Assembly: GCA_021804825.1 (NCBI GenBank)
Contig: JAJZGX010000021.1
Location: 1-33,475, forward strand
Source of the DNA: Pseudomonadota bacterium
GTDB lineage: Bacteria; Pseudomonadota; Alphaproteobacteria; Rhizobiales; Beijerinckiaceae
Length of the DNA stretch: 33,475 nucleotides
Direction of reading: 5' to 3'
The notes under the pieces are model-generated. The model was not told the origin of the DNA. It did not search any database and saw nothing but the letters and a program-made list of their open reading frames with translations. The position numbers and the translations under genes are program-made. This document shows, one piece after another, positions 6,584-15,041 of this stretch (its first letter is position 1; each line of letters starts with the position of its first letter).

Positions 6584-6697
6584 GGTGCGCCCCGGCGTGG
6601 AACCCGCGGCGCGATTGGCGCGGGCGCCACTACAGGTTGCTGCTTGCGTGCTGGGGGACTAGACTGGCTGCTCCTTCCTGAAGTGAGGTCAGCCAAG

Positions 6698-7453
6698 ATG
6701 AAGATCGACGATGTGCGGGCCAAGGCCTTTGCCATGCCGCTCACCAACCCCTCGTATCCGCCAGGCCCCTATCGTTTCTACAACCGCGAATATCTGATCA
6801 TCACCTATCGCACTGACATGGATGCGTTGCGAGCGGTGGTGCCGGAACCGCTGGAAGTGGTCGATCCGATCGTCAAATACGAGTTCATCCGCATGCCGGA
6901 TTCCACCGGCTTTGGCGATTATACCGAGACCGGGCAGGTCATTCCGGTACGGCTCAACGGTGTTGATGGCGGCTATGTGCATTCGATGTTTCTGGATGAT
7001 GATTCGCCCATCGCCGGGGGCCGCGAAATCTGGGGTTTTCCCAAAAAACTCGCCCGACCGAAGATCTCGCATGAGGGCGAATTCGTGCATGCGACGCTGC
7101 ATTATGGCGAGGCGCTGGTCGTCAATGCCACCGTTGGATACAAGCACAAGATCATCAGCGACACCGGCCCGCTGCTGAAGGCGATGCTGGCGCCGAGCTT
7201 CCTGATGAAAATCATTCCGCATGTCGATGGCAGCGTGCGCATTTGCGAATTGGTGCGCTATTACCTTGAAGACGTGCAGATCAAAGGGGCCTGGACGAGC
7301 CCGGCGGCGCTGGAATTGCACGCGCATGTCATGGCCGATGTAGCGCGCCTGCCGGTGCGCGAGGTGGTTTCAGCCGTGCACTATATCGCCGATCTGACGC
7401 TCGGCCTCGGGGAAGTCGCCTTTGATTATCTGGCACCCCCGCCTAAACCCTGA
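6698..7453 (+). CDS. adc: Acetoacetate decarboxylase
   Basis: 251 residues. It converts acetoacetate to acetone and CO2 through a Schiff base on lysine. The motif [12 protein letters not shown] places Lys116/117 one residue from Lys115/116 of the clostridial enzyme. Arg30 and Glu77 fit its Arg29 and Glu76 with the same shift, so the active site looks intact. ATG 6698 has GAGG nine bases upstream and gives the usual length; the open frame extends back to 6644 without a better start. With the preceding acyl-CoA ligase it suggests ketone or short-acid metabolism. Some family members decarboxylate other beta-keto acids, so the substrate is inferred. Confidence 0.88.
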   Translation: MKIDDVRAKAFAMPLTNPSYPPGPYRFYNREYLIITYRTDMDALRAVVPEPLEVVDPIVKYEFIRMPDSTGFGDYTETGQVIPVRLNGVDGGYVHSMFLDDDSPIAGGREIWGFPKKLARPKISHEGEFVHATLHYGEALVVNATVGYKHKIISDTGPLLKAMLAPSFLMKIIPHVDGSVRICELVRYYLEDVQIKGAWTSPAALELHAHVMADVARLPVREVVSAVHYIADLTLGLGEVAFDYLAPPPKP

Positions 7454-7558
7454 GGACGCTGGCAGCGTGCATTGATGAATGCGCCCTGCCCGCCTCTGGT
7501 TGACGCACCAACCGGTGCCATCGCTGACAAAGGCACAAATATCAAGAAAGCTTCGCAA

Positions 7559-7580
7559 CATTGTGATTGGCGTCACAATG
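7559..7580. promoter_or_regulatory. Perfect palindrome of CRP/FNR type upstream of the cytochrome b operon
   Basis: CATTGTGA-N6-TCACAATG, with eight perfectly matching bases per arm. The core TGTGA-N6-TCACA is the consensus of the CRP group of the CRP/FNR superfamily. It lies 113 bp before the ATG at 7693 in a 239-bp intergenic region that has no other gene. The position suits an activator or repressor of the cytochrome b/molybdoprotein pair. The binding protein is inferred. Confidence 0.6.
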
Positions 7581-7692
7581 CGCGCCCATGCCATGTTGCC
7601 ATAGCGTTCTGACATCGCACGCTTATTCGCGGCGAAGTCGGGCGCTGTGGCGTGCTGCGCTTCATAGCAGCACATCTTCATGGGGAGTGATC

Positions 7693-8616
7693 ATGAGCGG
7701 CATTTCGAGCGACGCCCGGCTCGGCCTCGCGCCAAATCCGGCGGACGACGGCTCGACACATGTGGCGCTGGTTGCAACGCCGCAGGGCGGTGATCTCGTC
7801 AAGCGGCACCGGCTGTCAACGCGGCTGTGGCACTGGTTCAACGCTTTCACGATCTTCATCATGATCATGAGCGGCCTGATGATCTTCAATGCCCATCCCA
7901 TGCTCTATTGGGGGCAATATGGCGCGGATTACGATCATCCGTGGCTCGAGATCAACAATACAAGCACCACCGGCTATATGAAGCTCGGCAATGTGAAGTT
8001 CAACACCACAGGCGTGCTCGGCCTCTCGACCTATCCGGACGGTTCGGTCAACGACAATGCCTTTCCAAGCTGGGTGACCTTGCCGGGTGAATATGATCTC
8101 GCCAAGGCGCGTCGGTGGCATCTGACTTTCGCGTGGCTGCTGGTGCTGCCCTATGTGCTTTACATGCTCTGGAGCCTCGCAAACCGGCACATCTGGCGCG
8201 ACCTCGCCCCGGAACGCTCGGAATTGAAGCCGCGACATCTGTGGCAGGACGTCATCGACCACGCCCGCCTGCGCTTTCCCAAGGGTGCGGCCGCCCTGCA
8301 TCATAATACTTTGCAGAAATTTGCTTATCTTGGCGTGCTGTTCGGGCTGATTCCGCTGATGATCCTGACGGGTCTGACCATGTCGCCGGGAATGACCGCC
8401 GCCTGGCCATGGTTGTTGTGGCTGTTTCACGGGCGCGCCAGCGCGCGGTCGCTGCATTTCATTGGCATGAGCCTGATTGTCGGCTTCATCATCATACATC
8501 TGGCGCTGGTCATCGTGGTCGGGCCGTTCAACGAAATCCGCTCGATGATTACCGGCAATTTCCGCCTGCCGCGCGATCGCAAGGCGCCCAGCAAAGCCGA
8601 AGGAGCAAGACCATGA
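7693..8616 (+). CDS. Cytochrome b561-type membrane subunit of a molybdoenzyme
   Basis: 307 residues. A histidine-bearing RHRLSTRLWHWFNAF precedes the first helix (IFIMIMSGLMIFNAH), then a soluble loop follows. Further helices carry His in RRWHLTFAW, RSLHFIGM and IIIHLALVIVV, giving the four or so helices and haem ligands of the cytochrome b561/Ni-Fe-hydrogenase cytochrome b group. It should pass electrons between the quinone pool and a periplasmic partner. ATG 7693 follows GGGGAG. Its stop overlaps the start of the next gene (ATGA), which encodes that probable partner. An unusual long hydrophilic insertion (about residues 75-135, with several Asn and Thr) lies between the first two helices. 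Confidence 0.85.
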   Translation: MSGISSDARLGLAPNPADDGSTHVALVATPQGGDLVKRHRLSTRLWHWFNAFTIFIMIMSGLMIFNAHPMLYWGQYGADYDHPWLEINNTSTTGYMKLGNVKFNTTGVLGLSTYPDGSVNDNAFPSWVTLPGEYDLAKARRWHLTFAWLLVLPYVLYMLWSLANRHIWRDLAPERSELKPRHLWQDVIDHARLRFPKGAAALHHNTLQKFAYLGVLFGLIPLMILTGLTMSPGMTAAWPWLLWLFHGRASARSLHFIGMSLIVGFIIIHLALVIVVGPFNEIRSMITGNFRLPRDRKAPSKAEGARP

Positions 8617-9365
8617 TCAACCGTCGCAAGCTTCTTGCCGGCCTTGCCGGCAGTTCAGGACTATTGCTCAGCGGTTGTGATCGTTTTGGCTCCAGTGCCA
8701 GCGGCACCAAATTGCTCGATATGGGCGAGAAACTGACCTATCTGGTGCAGCGGGGTCTGTTTGATCGCAACGCGCTGGCTCCCGAATATACCAAGGCTGA
8801 CCTGTCGCCGATTTTCCGCACCAACGGCAACACCATGCCGAAATCGCCAGCCTATCAAGCGCTGATCGCCGACAAGTTCGCCACATGGAACCTCCAGGTT
8901 GATGGCCTAGTGGAAAAGCCGCAAAACCTGTCGCTCGCGGCCTTGCAGGCCATGCCCCAACAAACCCAGATCACGCAGCATAATTGCGTCGAGGGATGGA
9001 CGGCCATTGGCGGCTGGACTGGTGTGCGGCTGGCCGGGATTCTGGATATGGCCAAATTGACCGACGCGGCCAAATATATCGTGTTTTATTGCGCCGATGA
9101 TTTCGACGGCACGCCCTATTATGAATCCATCGACCTCGTGGATGCATTTCATCCGCAGACCATGCTGGCGCTGCAATTGAACAATCAGCCGCTGGAAGTG
9201 AAGCATGGCGCGCCGACACGGCTGCGGGTCGAGCGTCAACTTGGCTACAAACAGGCCAAATATGTCATGCATATTCAAGCGGTCGATTCCCTCGCCAAGA
9301 TTGGCGAAGGCAAAGGCGGCTACTGGGAAGATGAGATCGATTACGAATGGTATGCGGGCATTTGA
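8613..9365 (+). CDS. Tat-exported sulfite-oxidase-family molybdopterin oxidoreductase, predicted lipoprotein
   Basis: 250 residues. The N-terminus has a twin-arginine signal (NRRKLLAG) that ends in LSGC, a lipobox, so a Tat-exported, lipid-anchored protein is predicted. The molybdenum-ligand cysteine lies in QHNCVEGW, and GTPYYESIDL and KHGAPTRLRVERQLGYK match the oxidoreductase molybdopterin-binding fold of the YedY/MsrP and sulfite oxidase family. The overlapping upstream cytochrome b gene is the expected electron partner, as in YedYZ-like pairs, although that gene is a larger cytochrome b type rather than the short MsrQ. The substrate (sulfoxide, sulfite or another) cannot be decided from sequence. 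Confidence 0.85.
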   Translation: MINRRKLLAGLAGSSGLLLSGCDRFGSSASGTKLLDMGEKLTYLVQRGLFDRNALAPEYTKADLSPIFRTNGNTMPKSPAYQALIADKFATWNLQVDGLVEKPQNLSLAALQAMPQQTQITQHNCVEGWTAIGGWTGVRLAGILDMAKLTDAAKYIVFYCADDFDGTPYYESIDLVDAFHPQTMLALQLNNQPLEVKHGAPTRLRVERQLGYKQAKYVMHIQAVDSLAKIGEGKGGYWEDEIDYEWYAGI

Positions 9366-9566
9366 TTAAACGCAATGCGCGGCGCGCCTGACTGTTGTCC
9401 ATTGCTATGCTGATCGTCCGCAATGGGCCACAGACGGGGTCAAGTTTGGCACATGCTTCCCGATTCGCCCCCCGAAAACACGCGCCAGCCGAACACATGC
9501 GTCTGGCAGCGCCATCATGCCAATAAGACTCTTGTCATTTTTTGCGAGATGACATATCGCACCGTT

Positions 9567-9594
9567 GTTCGCAATGCGATCTTATGTTCGCAAT
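9567..9594. promoter_or_regulatory. Direct repeat GTTCGCAAT upstream of the IclR gene
   Basis: GTTCGCAAT occurs at 9567-9575 and 9586-9594, 19 bp apart, followed by the related TCGCAAAT at 9597-9604. IclR proteins of the PobR/PcaU type bind operators built from repeated about 10-bp elements, so this is a likely autoregulatory site 43-70 bp before the start codon. The rest of 9366-9636 shows no gene. Confidence 0.4.
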
Positions 9595-9636
9595 AGTCGC
9601 AAATTGTCGATGGATTTGTTGCATGAGAGGGAAGCC

Positions 9637-10398
9637 ATGCAAGGCCGCAATGAGACTGTGCAATCTTTCGCCAAGGGCATTGAAGTGCTGCGCTCGTTTG
9701 GAACGGGCGCTGACCGGCGTCAGACCATTACCGATGTAGCAGGACGCGCCCACATGACCCGCGCCGCGGCGCGACGGTTTCTCTATACCCTGTGCGAGCA
9801 GGGCTGGGCGCGCACCGATGGCAAGCATTTTGAACTGACGCCGGCGGTGCTGGAGGTGGGCCATACCTATTTGACGGGCATGTCGGAACTCGACAGCGTT
9901 CAGGACATCTTGCGTGATCTAACCCGCGAATTGGGCGAATCCTCCTCAGCCGCCATGCTCGATGGCACCGACATCATCTATGTCGCGCGCTCGTCGGCCA
10001 GCCACAGGATCATGGCGATCACGCTGGCGGTCGGGGCACGACTGCCAGCCCATGCCACCTCGATGGGACAGGCGCTGCTCGCGCAGCTCTCGGTCAATGA
10101 GCTTGATAATTATCTGCGTGCTGCCAAGCTCACGGGCTTCACGCCGACCACCATCACGGATCGCGATGCCCTGCGGGCGCGCCTGAAAGCGGTGCGGGCC
10201 GATGGCTATGCGCTGGTCAGCGAGGAACTGGAATTGGGCCTGCGCTCGATCTCGGTGGCGATACAAGGCAAGGGCAAGACGCGCTTTGCCATCAACCTCA
10301 GCGCTCAGGCGGCGCGGGTCAGCGCCGATACCATGGTGGGCACGTTCCTGCCGTCGCTGCAGCGGGCGGCAAGACAGGCGCAGATGGTTGTGGGGTAG
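9637..10398 (+). CDS. IclR-family regulator of the PcaR/PobR type
   Basis: 253 residues from ATG 9637, which has GAGAGGGA upstream. The frame is open to a TTG at 9565, but those codons lack a ribosome-binding site. It begins QSFAKGIEVLRSF and contains the winged helix (QTITDVAGRAHMTRAAARRFLYTL), then a ligand-binding domain with the SMGQALLA and ELELGLRSISVAI segments typical of the IclR effector domain. The opening most resembles regulators of aromatic (beta-ketoadipate) catabolism. No pca or pob gene lies within the window, so the target is unknown. It ends one base from the convergently transcribed lipoprotein gene. Confidence 0.85.
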   Translation: MQGRNETVQSFAKGIEVLRSFGTGADRRQTITDVAGRAHMTRAAARRFLYTLCEQGWARTDGKHFELTPAVLEVGHTYLTGMSELDSVQDILRDLTRELGESSSAAMLDGTDIIYVARSSASHRIMAITLAVGARLPAHATSMGQALLAQLSVNELDNYLRAAKLTGFTPTTITDRDALRARLKAVRADGYALVSEELELGLRSISVAIQGKGKTRFAINLSAQAARVSADTMVGTFLPSLQRAARQAQMVVG

Positions 10399-10399
10399 A

Positions 10400-11020
10400 T
10401 CAGCGTCTGGCGCCTGCGAGCATGATGATCTGTCGCAGTGCCTTGGCGGCCGCAACATTGAGCGCGGCGGCCATGGCGGGGCCGCCATGATCTGGCGCCG
10501 GTGCCGTGGCGCGGATGATGCGCCCGGCGATGACCCGGTCGCTCGACGTCGCCACCAGCCGCACCGACAATGAGACGATGGCAAGGCCCTGCGTGACATC
10601 GACCTCGAAGCGCCGGATATTGACCTTCAGCGTTTCATCGCTGAGCCCGGCTTGTGGGCGTGCGCCCGCGCCTGCATTTTCGAGCGCCTCGCGGATGCGG
10701 GCCTGCAACAGCCGCGGCAAGCCATCAACCCATTGACTGCCCTGCAAATAGGCGATGGTATCGGGGCCGGTGCGGATCACCAGCCTGTCGCTGTCATAGG
10801 GCTGGATCGCGATCGGTCGGCTGACATCGATGGCATGGCGCAGCGTTCTGGCCGGGAGGTCCTGCGACGTGCCGAGATCATAAATCCGTGGCGGCTCGGC
10901 ATTGGTCGCACAGCCGCTTAGCAGCGCTACGCCCGCCAAGGCCAGCGCAACGGGCACGCGGGTGCTGGTGGCCGGCCGCGCCAGCCGAATTGCGCCCCGT
11001 TGGTGTTGCTGGTCATTCAT
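10400..11020 (-). CDS. ABC-type transport auxiliary lipoprotein (PqiC-like)
   Basis: 206 residues with a signal peptide ending LLSGC (lipobox), so it should be lipid-anchored, probably in the outer membrane. The segments IYDLG, IAIQPYDSDRLVIRTGPDTIAYL and SQWVDGLPRLLQARI are characteristic of the ABC_trans_aux family. Such proteins sit at the end of MCE operons and form the outer-membrane partner of the lipid-transport bridge. This is the last gene of the four-gene mla-like operon, 51 bp after the MCE gene. Confidence 0.85.
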   Translation of the reverse strand: MNDQQHQRGAIRLARPATSTRVPVALALAGVALLSGCATNAEPPRIYDLGTSQDLPARTLRHAIDVSRPIAIQPYDSDRLVIRTGPDTIAYLQGSQWVDGLPRLLQARIREALENAGAGARPQAGLSDETLKVNIRRFEVDVTQGLAIVSLSVRLVATSSDRVIAGRIIRATAPAPDHGGPAMAAALNVAAAKALRQIIMLAGARR

Positions 11021-11071
11021 GCCTGAAACCTTGTTGCAAAAGGATGCGGTATTGCGAGGCGCGGTGCTGGA

Positions 11072-12142
11072 TCATCGCGACGGATATTCCTGCACCGAGG
11101 GCCTCGCACCAAAAATCAACTGGCTGGGATTCTTGCGCAGCGAGCGCACGGTCTTGTTGATTTCATCGAGCGTGTGGCGTCCATCTTCAGCCAGCGCCTG
11201 ATATTGGTGCAGACCTTCGCCCGAAAAGCGCTTCAGACCCACAGAAATCGAATTGGTCTCGCGGTCAAGGTCCAGCGCCAGCTTGCGAAGGGCCGTGGCG
11301 GCCGCCGAAACGCTTTCGAGCGTGCCCGCCGAGGATTTGGACCCGATCAGACCCTGGGCCGAACCGACCAGCGCGTCGAGCTTGTCCGATGTCTTGTTCA
11401 GTTTGGCGGTCAGCGCCTTAACATTGGCGACAATGGCGGTCACATCCTCGGGTTTTACCGCCTTGACGACACCATCGACATCGGTGGTGAGCTTGTCGAT
11501 CCGCGGCCCCAAGGGCGCAAGGCTTTTGCCGAGCGACGCGGTGCTTTTCAAAAACGCTCCCACCCCCGCAGAATTATCCGCCAGAGTTTTGGTGAAGATC
11601 TGGATATTGTTGATCGATTGCTGCACCGCACCGGTATTGGCCCCCAGCAGGGTATTGGCCTTGTCGAGCACGGCGGTTGATTGTTTGGAAAGCGTCTGCA
11701 CCATGGTGAGCAGGCTCTGAATTTCTGACGCCTCGGCGGTGATTTCCGGCAAGGCGCCCGGCTCTTTGGCGCGCAGCGGTGGCGCATCGGCGCTACCGCC
11801 GGAAAGTGCCACCGAAGCCACACCGGTGAGACCGGTTTGCGAAAGCTCGGCATGCGTGTCGGTTTTCACCGGCGTGCGGCCGTCAATCGAGATAATCGCC
11901 TGCACGGCGCCCGGATTGCTCCGCATGAGGCTCAGGCTTTTGACAGCGCCGACCGTGAGGCCGTTGAATGTCACTGACGCCCCCTTGCCGAGACCCGCCA
12001 CCGAGCCCTTGAAAATCACGCGATAAGCGGTCTGCGCCTGCAATTGCGTGCCACCGGCAATCCACAGCACAAAACCGAATACAGCGCCGATCACGACCAG
12101 CGTGAAGGCACCGATGATGGCATAATGCGCGCGCGTTTCCAT
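11072..12142 (-). CDS. mlaD: MlaD-family MCE substrate-binding protein
   Basis: 356 residues. A single N-terminal membrane helix (YAIIGAFTLVVIGAVFGFVL) anchors a periplasmic MCE domain. The domain has GSVAGLGKGASVTFNGLTVGAV and GLTGVASVALSGG segments. A long helical C-terminal region follows, rich in Ser, Thr, Leu and Lys. MCE proteins form hexameric rings with a central pore for phospholipids. Four bases separate its start from the upstream ATPase gene. It is larger than E. coli MlaD and resembles the longer alphaproteobacterial and plastid (TGD2-like) forms. Confidence 0.9.
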   Translation of the reverse strand: METRAHYAIIGAFTLVVIGAVFGFVLWIAGGTQLQAQTAYRVIFKGSVAGLGKGASVTFNGLTVGAVKSLSLMRSNPGAVQAIISIDGRTPVKTDTHAELSQTGLTGVASVALSGGSADAPPLRAKEPGALPEITAEASEIQSLLTMVQTLSKQSTAVLDKANTLLGANTGAVQQSINNIQIFTKTLADNSAGVGAFLKSTASLGKSLAPLGPRIDKLTTDVDGVVKAVKPEDVTAIVANVKALTAKLNKTSDKLDALVGSAQGLIGSKSSAGTLESVSAAATALRKLALDLDRETNSISVGLKRFSGEGLHQYQALAEDGRHTLDEINKTVRSLRKNPSQLIFGARPSVQEYPSR

Positions 12143-12146
12143 CGCT

Positions 12147-12974
12147 TTATCCTTTTTGCGCTACAAGCATTGACGCGGGTTCCGCAACCAGCGCGCTGAC
12201 CTGACGCGCTCGTTTGCCATGGAAATAAGCCCTCAGCCACGGATGTTCGGCGGCCAGCATCTGGGTCATGGTGCCGATGGCGATGACTTTACCATCAGCC
12301 AGCGCCGCAACACGGTCGCAAATCGCAAACAGCGAATCAAGATCATGCGTCACCATGAAAACCGTGAGGCCGAGCGATTTTTGCAAGGAGGCTATGAGGT
12401 CGTCAAATTCCGCCGCGCCGATCGGATCGAGGCCGGAGGTCGGTTCATCGAGAAACAGCAATTCGGGGTCAAGCGCCAGAGCCCGCGCCAGAGCCGCGCG
12501 CTTGATCATGCCGCCCGAGAGTTCCGAGGGGAATTTATGGGCAGCATCGGGGGGAAGGCCAACCATGGCCAGCTTCAGCATGGCAAGTTCATCCATGAGC
12601 TTTTGCGAAACACGCATATATTCCCGCATGGGCACCTGGATGTTCTGGCGCACGGTCAGGCCGGAAAACAATGCGCCCTGCTGAAACAGCACGCCCCAGC
12701 GCCGCTCCAACTGGCGATAGGCGTTGGCGTCAAGCGCGTCAATGTTGTGTCCCAGCACCTCGATCACGCCGGATCGCTTCTTGATCAGCCCGAGAATCGT
12801 GCGTGTCAGCACGGATTTGCCGGTGCCCGATCCGCCGACGAAGCCCAGCACCTCGCCCTTGCGAATATCGAGATCAAGGCCCTTGAGGATGATCCTCGTG
12901 TCGAAGCCAACGACCACATCGCGGACGCGCACGGCATATTCTGAGACTTGTTGCCTGACGTGAGGGGGTGTCAT
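12147..12974 (-). CDS. mlaF: MlaF-family ABC transporter ATPase
   Basis: 275 residues. Walker A GGSGTGKS (residues 47-54), the signature LSGGM, Walker B ELLFLDEPTSGLD and the switch histidine in VTHD are all intact. It powers the MCE lipid transporter at the cytoplasmic face of the inner membrane. The gene lies eight bases downstream of the permease gene and four bases before mlaD, so the operon is tightly packed. Confidence 0.93.
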   Translation of the reverse strand: MTPPHVRQQVSEYAVRVRDVVVGFDTRIILKGLDLDIRKGEVLGFVGGSGTGKSVLTRTILGLIKKRSGVIEVLGHNIDALDANAYRQLERRWGVLFQQGALFSGLTVRQNIQVPMREYMRVSQKLMDELAMLKLAMVGLPPDAAHKFPSELSGGMIKRAALARALALDPELLFLDEPTSGLDPIGAAEFDDLIASLQKSLGLTVFMVTHDLDSLFAICDRVAALADGKVIAIGTMTQMLAAEHPWLRAYFHGKRARQVSALVAEPASMLVAQKG

Positions 12975-12982
12975 CGCCGCGC

Positions 12983-14173
12983 CTAATAATGAATCGCGGC
13001 GAAGAATACCGCAAACAGGCCGTCGAGAAAAATCACCATGAATATGGCCTTGACCACCGAATTGGTGACCTGACGTCCCAGCGATTCGGCTGAGCCCTTG
13101 ACCGCAAATCCCTCAACCGTGGCGATCAGGCCGATGATCAGCGCCATGAAGGGTGCCTTGATCAGGCCAACCGCGAAGGTGTTCACGCCAATCGCTTCCT
13201 GCAGGCGGTTGAAATAGGCCTCTGGCGTCAGCCCGCCATAGACCATCGCCACAAACATGCCCCCAAGAATGGCGGCCTGATCGGCAATGAACGTCAACAG
13301 AGGCAGGCTGATGATCAGCGCAACCAGACGCGGAATGACCAGCACCTCGACCGGATCAAGACCCATGACTTGCAGCGCATCGATCTCCTCGCGCATTTTC
13401 ATCGAGCCGAGTTCAGCGGTGATCGCCGAGCCCGAACGGCCCGCCACCATGATCGCGGTCAGCAATACGCCCAACTCACGCAGCACCAGAATGCCGATGA
13501 GATCGACCGCATAGGCGGAAGCCCCGAAGCGTTGCAACTGGAAAATGCCCTGCTGGGCAACGATCGCCCCTACCAGAAAATTGATCAGAATGATGATCGG
13601 CACCGAGCGCAGCGCAAAATTTTCGATGTGATGCACCACCGAGATGGGGCGCAGCCGACGCGGCGCGACAAACACGCCAAGCAGGGTTGTCACGATCCGG
13701 CCAAGATATTCAAGGCCGCCGGAAATATCGCGCCCGGTTTCGGCAATGGTCTCGCCGATATCGGCCAGAAACAACAGCCAGAAAGGCTCGACGCGCGCCA
13801 GAGTTTCGGGGGCAGGCTCGCGCGCGGCATTGACGAGAAGCGATTGCTCGGCGGCATTGGCACCGCGCAGCACCACAGTGGCGGACTCGCCACCGAATTT
13901 CGATGCCAGCCGATGAATGAGGAAGGCCCCTGCCGTGTCCAGTGCCGCCAGATTTTCGAGATCAAGCGTCAGCGTCTGGCCCGATGGCACGGGCACCGCG
14001 ATATTGCGTGCGGCGCGTTCGGCACGGCGCGCCTCGGCGCTGGTCCAGGTGCCGACAAAGGCGAGAGCAAGCCCCTGCCCGCTCTCGATCAATGACACGG
14101 ATGGCGCTGGCACCGCATCCGGGCGTGGCGACGGCTCAACGGACAAACGCATGCCCACGCGTGTTGGCCGCAT
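12983..14173 (-). CDS. mlaE: MlaE-family permease with N-terminal STAS-like domain
   Basis: 396 residues. The first 150 or so form a soluble STAS-like domain (LTLDLENLAALDTAGAFLI). The rest is the MlaE permease fold with its helices and the hallmark segments LRELGVLLTAIMVAGRSGSA, EIDALQVMGLDP and KAPFMALIIGLIATVEGF. In E. coli the STAS protein is a separate subunit (MlaB); here it appears fused to the permease, as is common in alphaproteobacteria. It is the first gene of the minus-strand operon mlaE-mlaF-mlaD-lipoprotein. ATG 14173 lacks a strong ribosome-binding site; Met at 14152 is an alternative start. Confidence 0.9.
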   Translation of the reverse strand: MRPTRVGMRLSVEPSPRPDAVPAPSVSLIESGQGLALAFVGTWTSAEARRAERAARNIAVPVPSGQTLTLDLENLAALDTAGAFLIHRLASKFGGESATVVLRGANAAEQSLLVNAAREPAPETLARVEPFWLLFLADIGETIAETGRDISGGLEYLGRIVTTLLGVFVAPRRLRPISVVHHIENFALRSVPIIILINFLVGAIVAQQGIFQLQRFGASAYAVDLIGILVLRELGVLLTAIMVAGRSGSAITAELGSMKMREEIDALQVMGLDPVEVLVIPRLVALIISLPLLTFIADQAAILGGMFVAMVYGGLTPEAYFNRLQEAIGVNTFAVGLIKAPFMALIIGLIATVEGFAVKGSAESLGRQVTNSVVKAIFMVIFLDGLFAVFFAAIHY

Positions 14174-14291
14174 CGCGGAGAAAATTCCCCGTGTGCCGCA
14201 TCCCCTTTTTGCGTGTGACCATCATCCGCGCAGCCCCATCGAACCGACCTATGCCTTAGGTGAAAGGTAAGGCAAAGTCGAGGCAAGGAGC

Positions 14292-14957
14292 TCAGGCGGC
14301 GCGGTTGATCAGCGGCAAAATTTTCTGCAGGGTCTGGATGATTTCGACGTTGCGGTTCTCAAAGGCGGCAAAACGTGCCGCCAGATTGCTGGATATGCGC
14401 TCGGCAACTTCGGCGTGAAGCAGAGCTAGCGATGTGCCGACTTCAGCTTCGAGCCGTTCCAGCCTTTGTTCCAGCGATTCGATGGCTTCGCCGTGCTCCT
14501 TGTCGGAAGCCGGAGTGACAGTGTGGATGACGGAGATCGGCACGAGGGTTTTATCGCCGAGCGGGCCGGGATCCGCGCCCTCGTCGGCATAAAAGCCCTC
14601 ACCTTCCGCGAGGTTGAGGCGCTGCGCCAGACTTTGCTCGAGCAGATTGAGGCGGCGCGTCAGCGTCGTCAAATCCTTGAGAATCTCCACTTCGCTGATG
14701 CGGATGAACTCGAAGCCAACCAGCACATCGCGGTGCCAGCGCAGCCGCGCGTAACGGGTTTCATCACGCGAGGGGATCGAAATCTGAAAAAACTCGGGCA
14801 AGGCCACATTCTTGTCCAACCGCGCACGGGCACCGGTCGGGCTGAGATCAATAATCGTCAGGTCTGCTATGGCTGGGTTGTCGTCATCGAAAATTTTGGC
14901 CTTGATGGAACATGCCGTGCGATTGCCTTGTCTTTTGCCAATCCATACACTTCGCAT
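14292..14957 (-). CDS. PilZ domain protein with C-terminal coiled coil
   Basis: About 221 residues from ATG 14957, which has GGAG seven bases upstream; the longer frame to 15020 has no ribosome-binding site. The cyclic-di-GMP-binding motifs are both present: RQGNR (RxxxR) near the start and DLSPTG (D/NxSxxG) about 30 residues later. The second half is helical with heptad-like repeats (SLEQRLERLEAEV), suggesting a coiled coil for dimer or partner contact. It probably turns c-di-GMP levels into an effect on surface or motility functions. Divergent from the epimerase gene, with 84 bp between them. Confidence 0.85.
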   Translation of the reverse strand: MRSVWIGKRQGNRTACSIKAKIFDDDNPAIADLTIIDLSPTGARARLDKNVALPEFFQISIPSRDETRYARLRWHRDVLVGFEFIRISEVEILKDLTTLTRRLNLLEQSLAQRLNLAEGEGFYADEGADPGPLGDKTLVPISVIHTVTPASDKEHGEAIESLEQRLERLEAEVGTSLALLHAEVAERISSNLAARFAAFENRNVEIIQTLQKILPLINRAA

Positions 14958-15041
14958 GACTCTACTCCGGAAACGCAATTTTACGACATTGCAACTGATT
15001 TTGGGCCAGAACTCCTTCAAATCACTTAAAGCACAGGATTT

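Noticed and set aside
9565-9636. Upstream TTG start for the IclR gene
   Set aside because: No ribosome-binding site there, and these bases hold the repeated operator-like elements; ATG 9637 has a good GAGAGGGA box.
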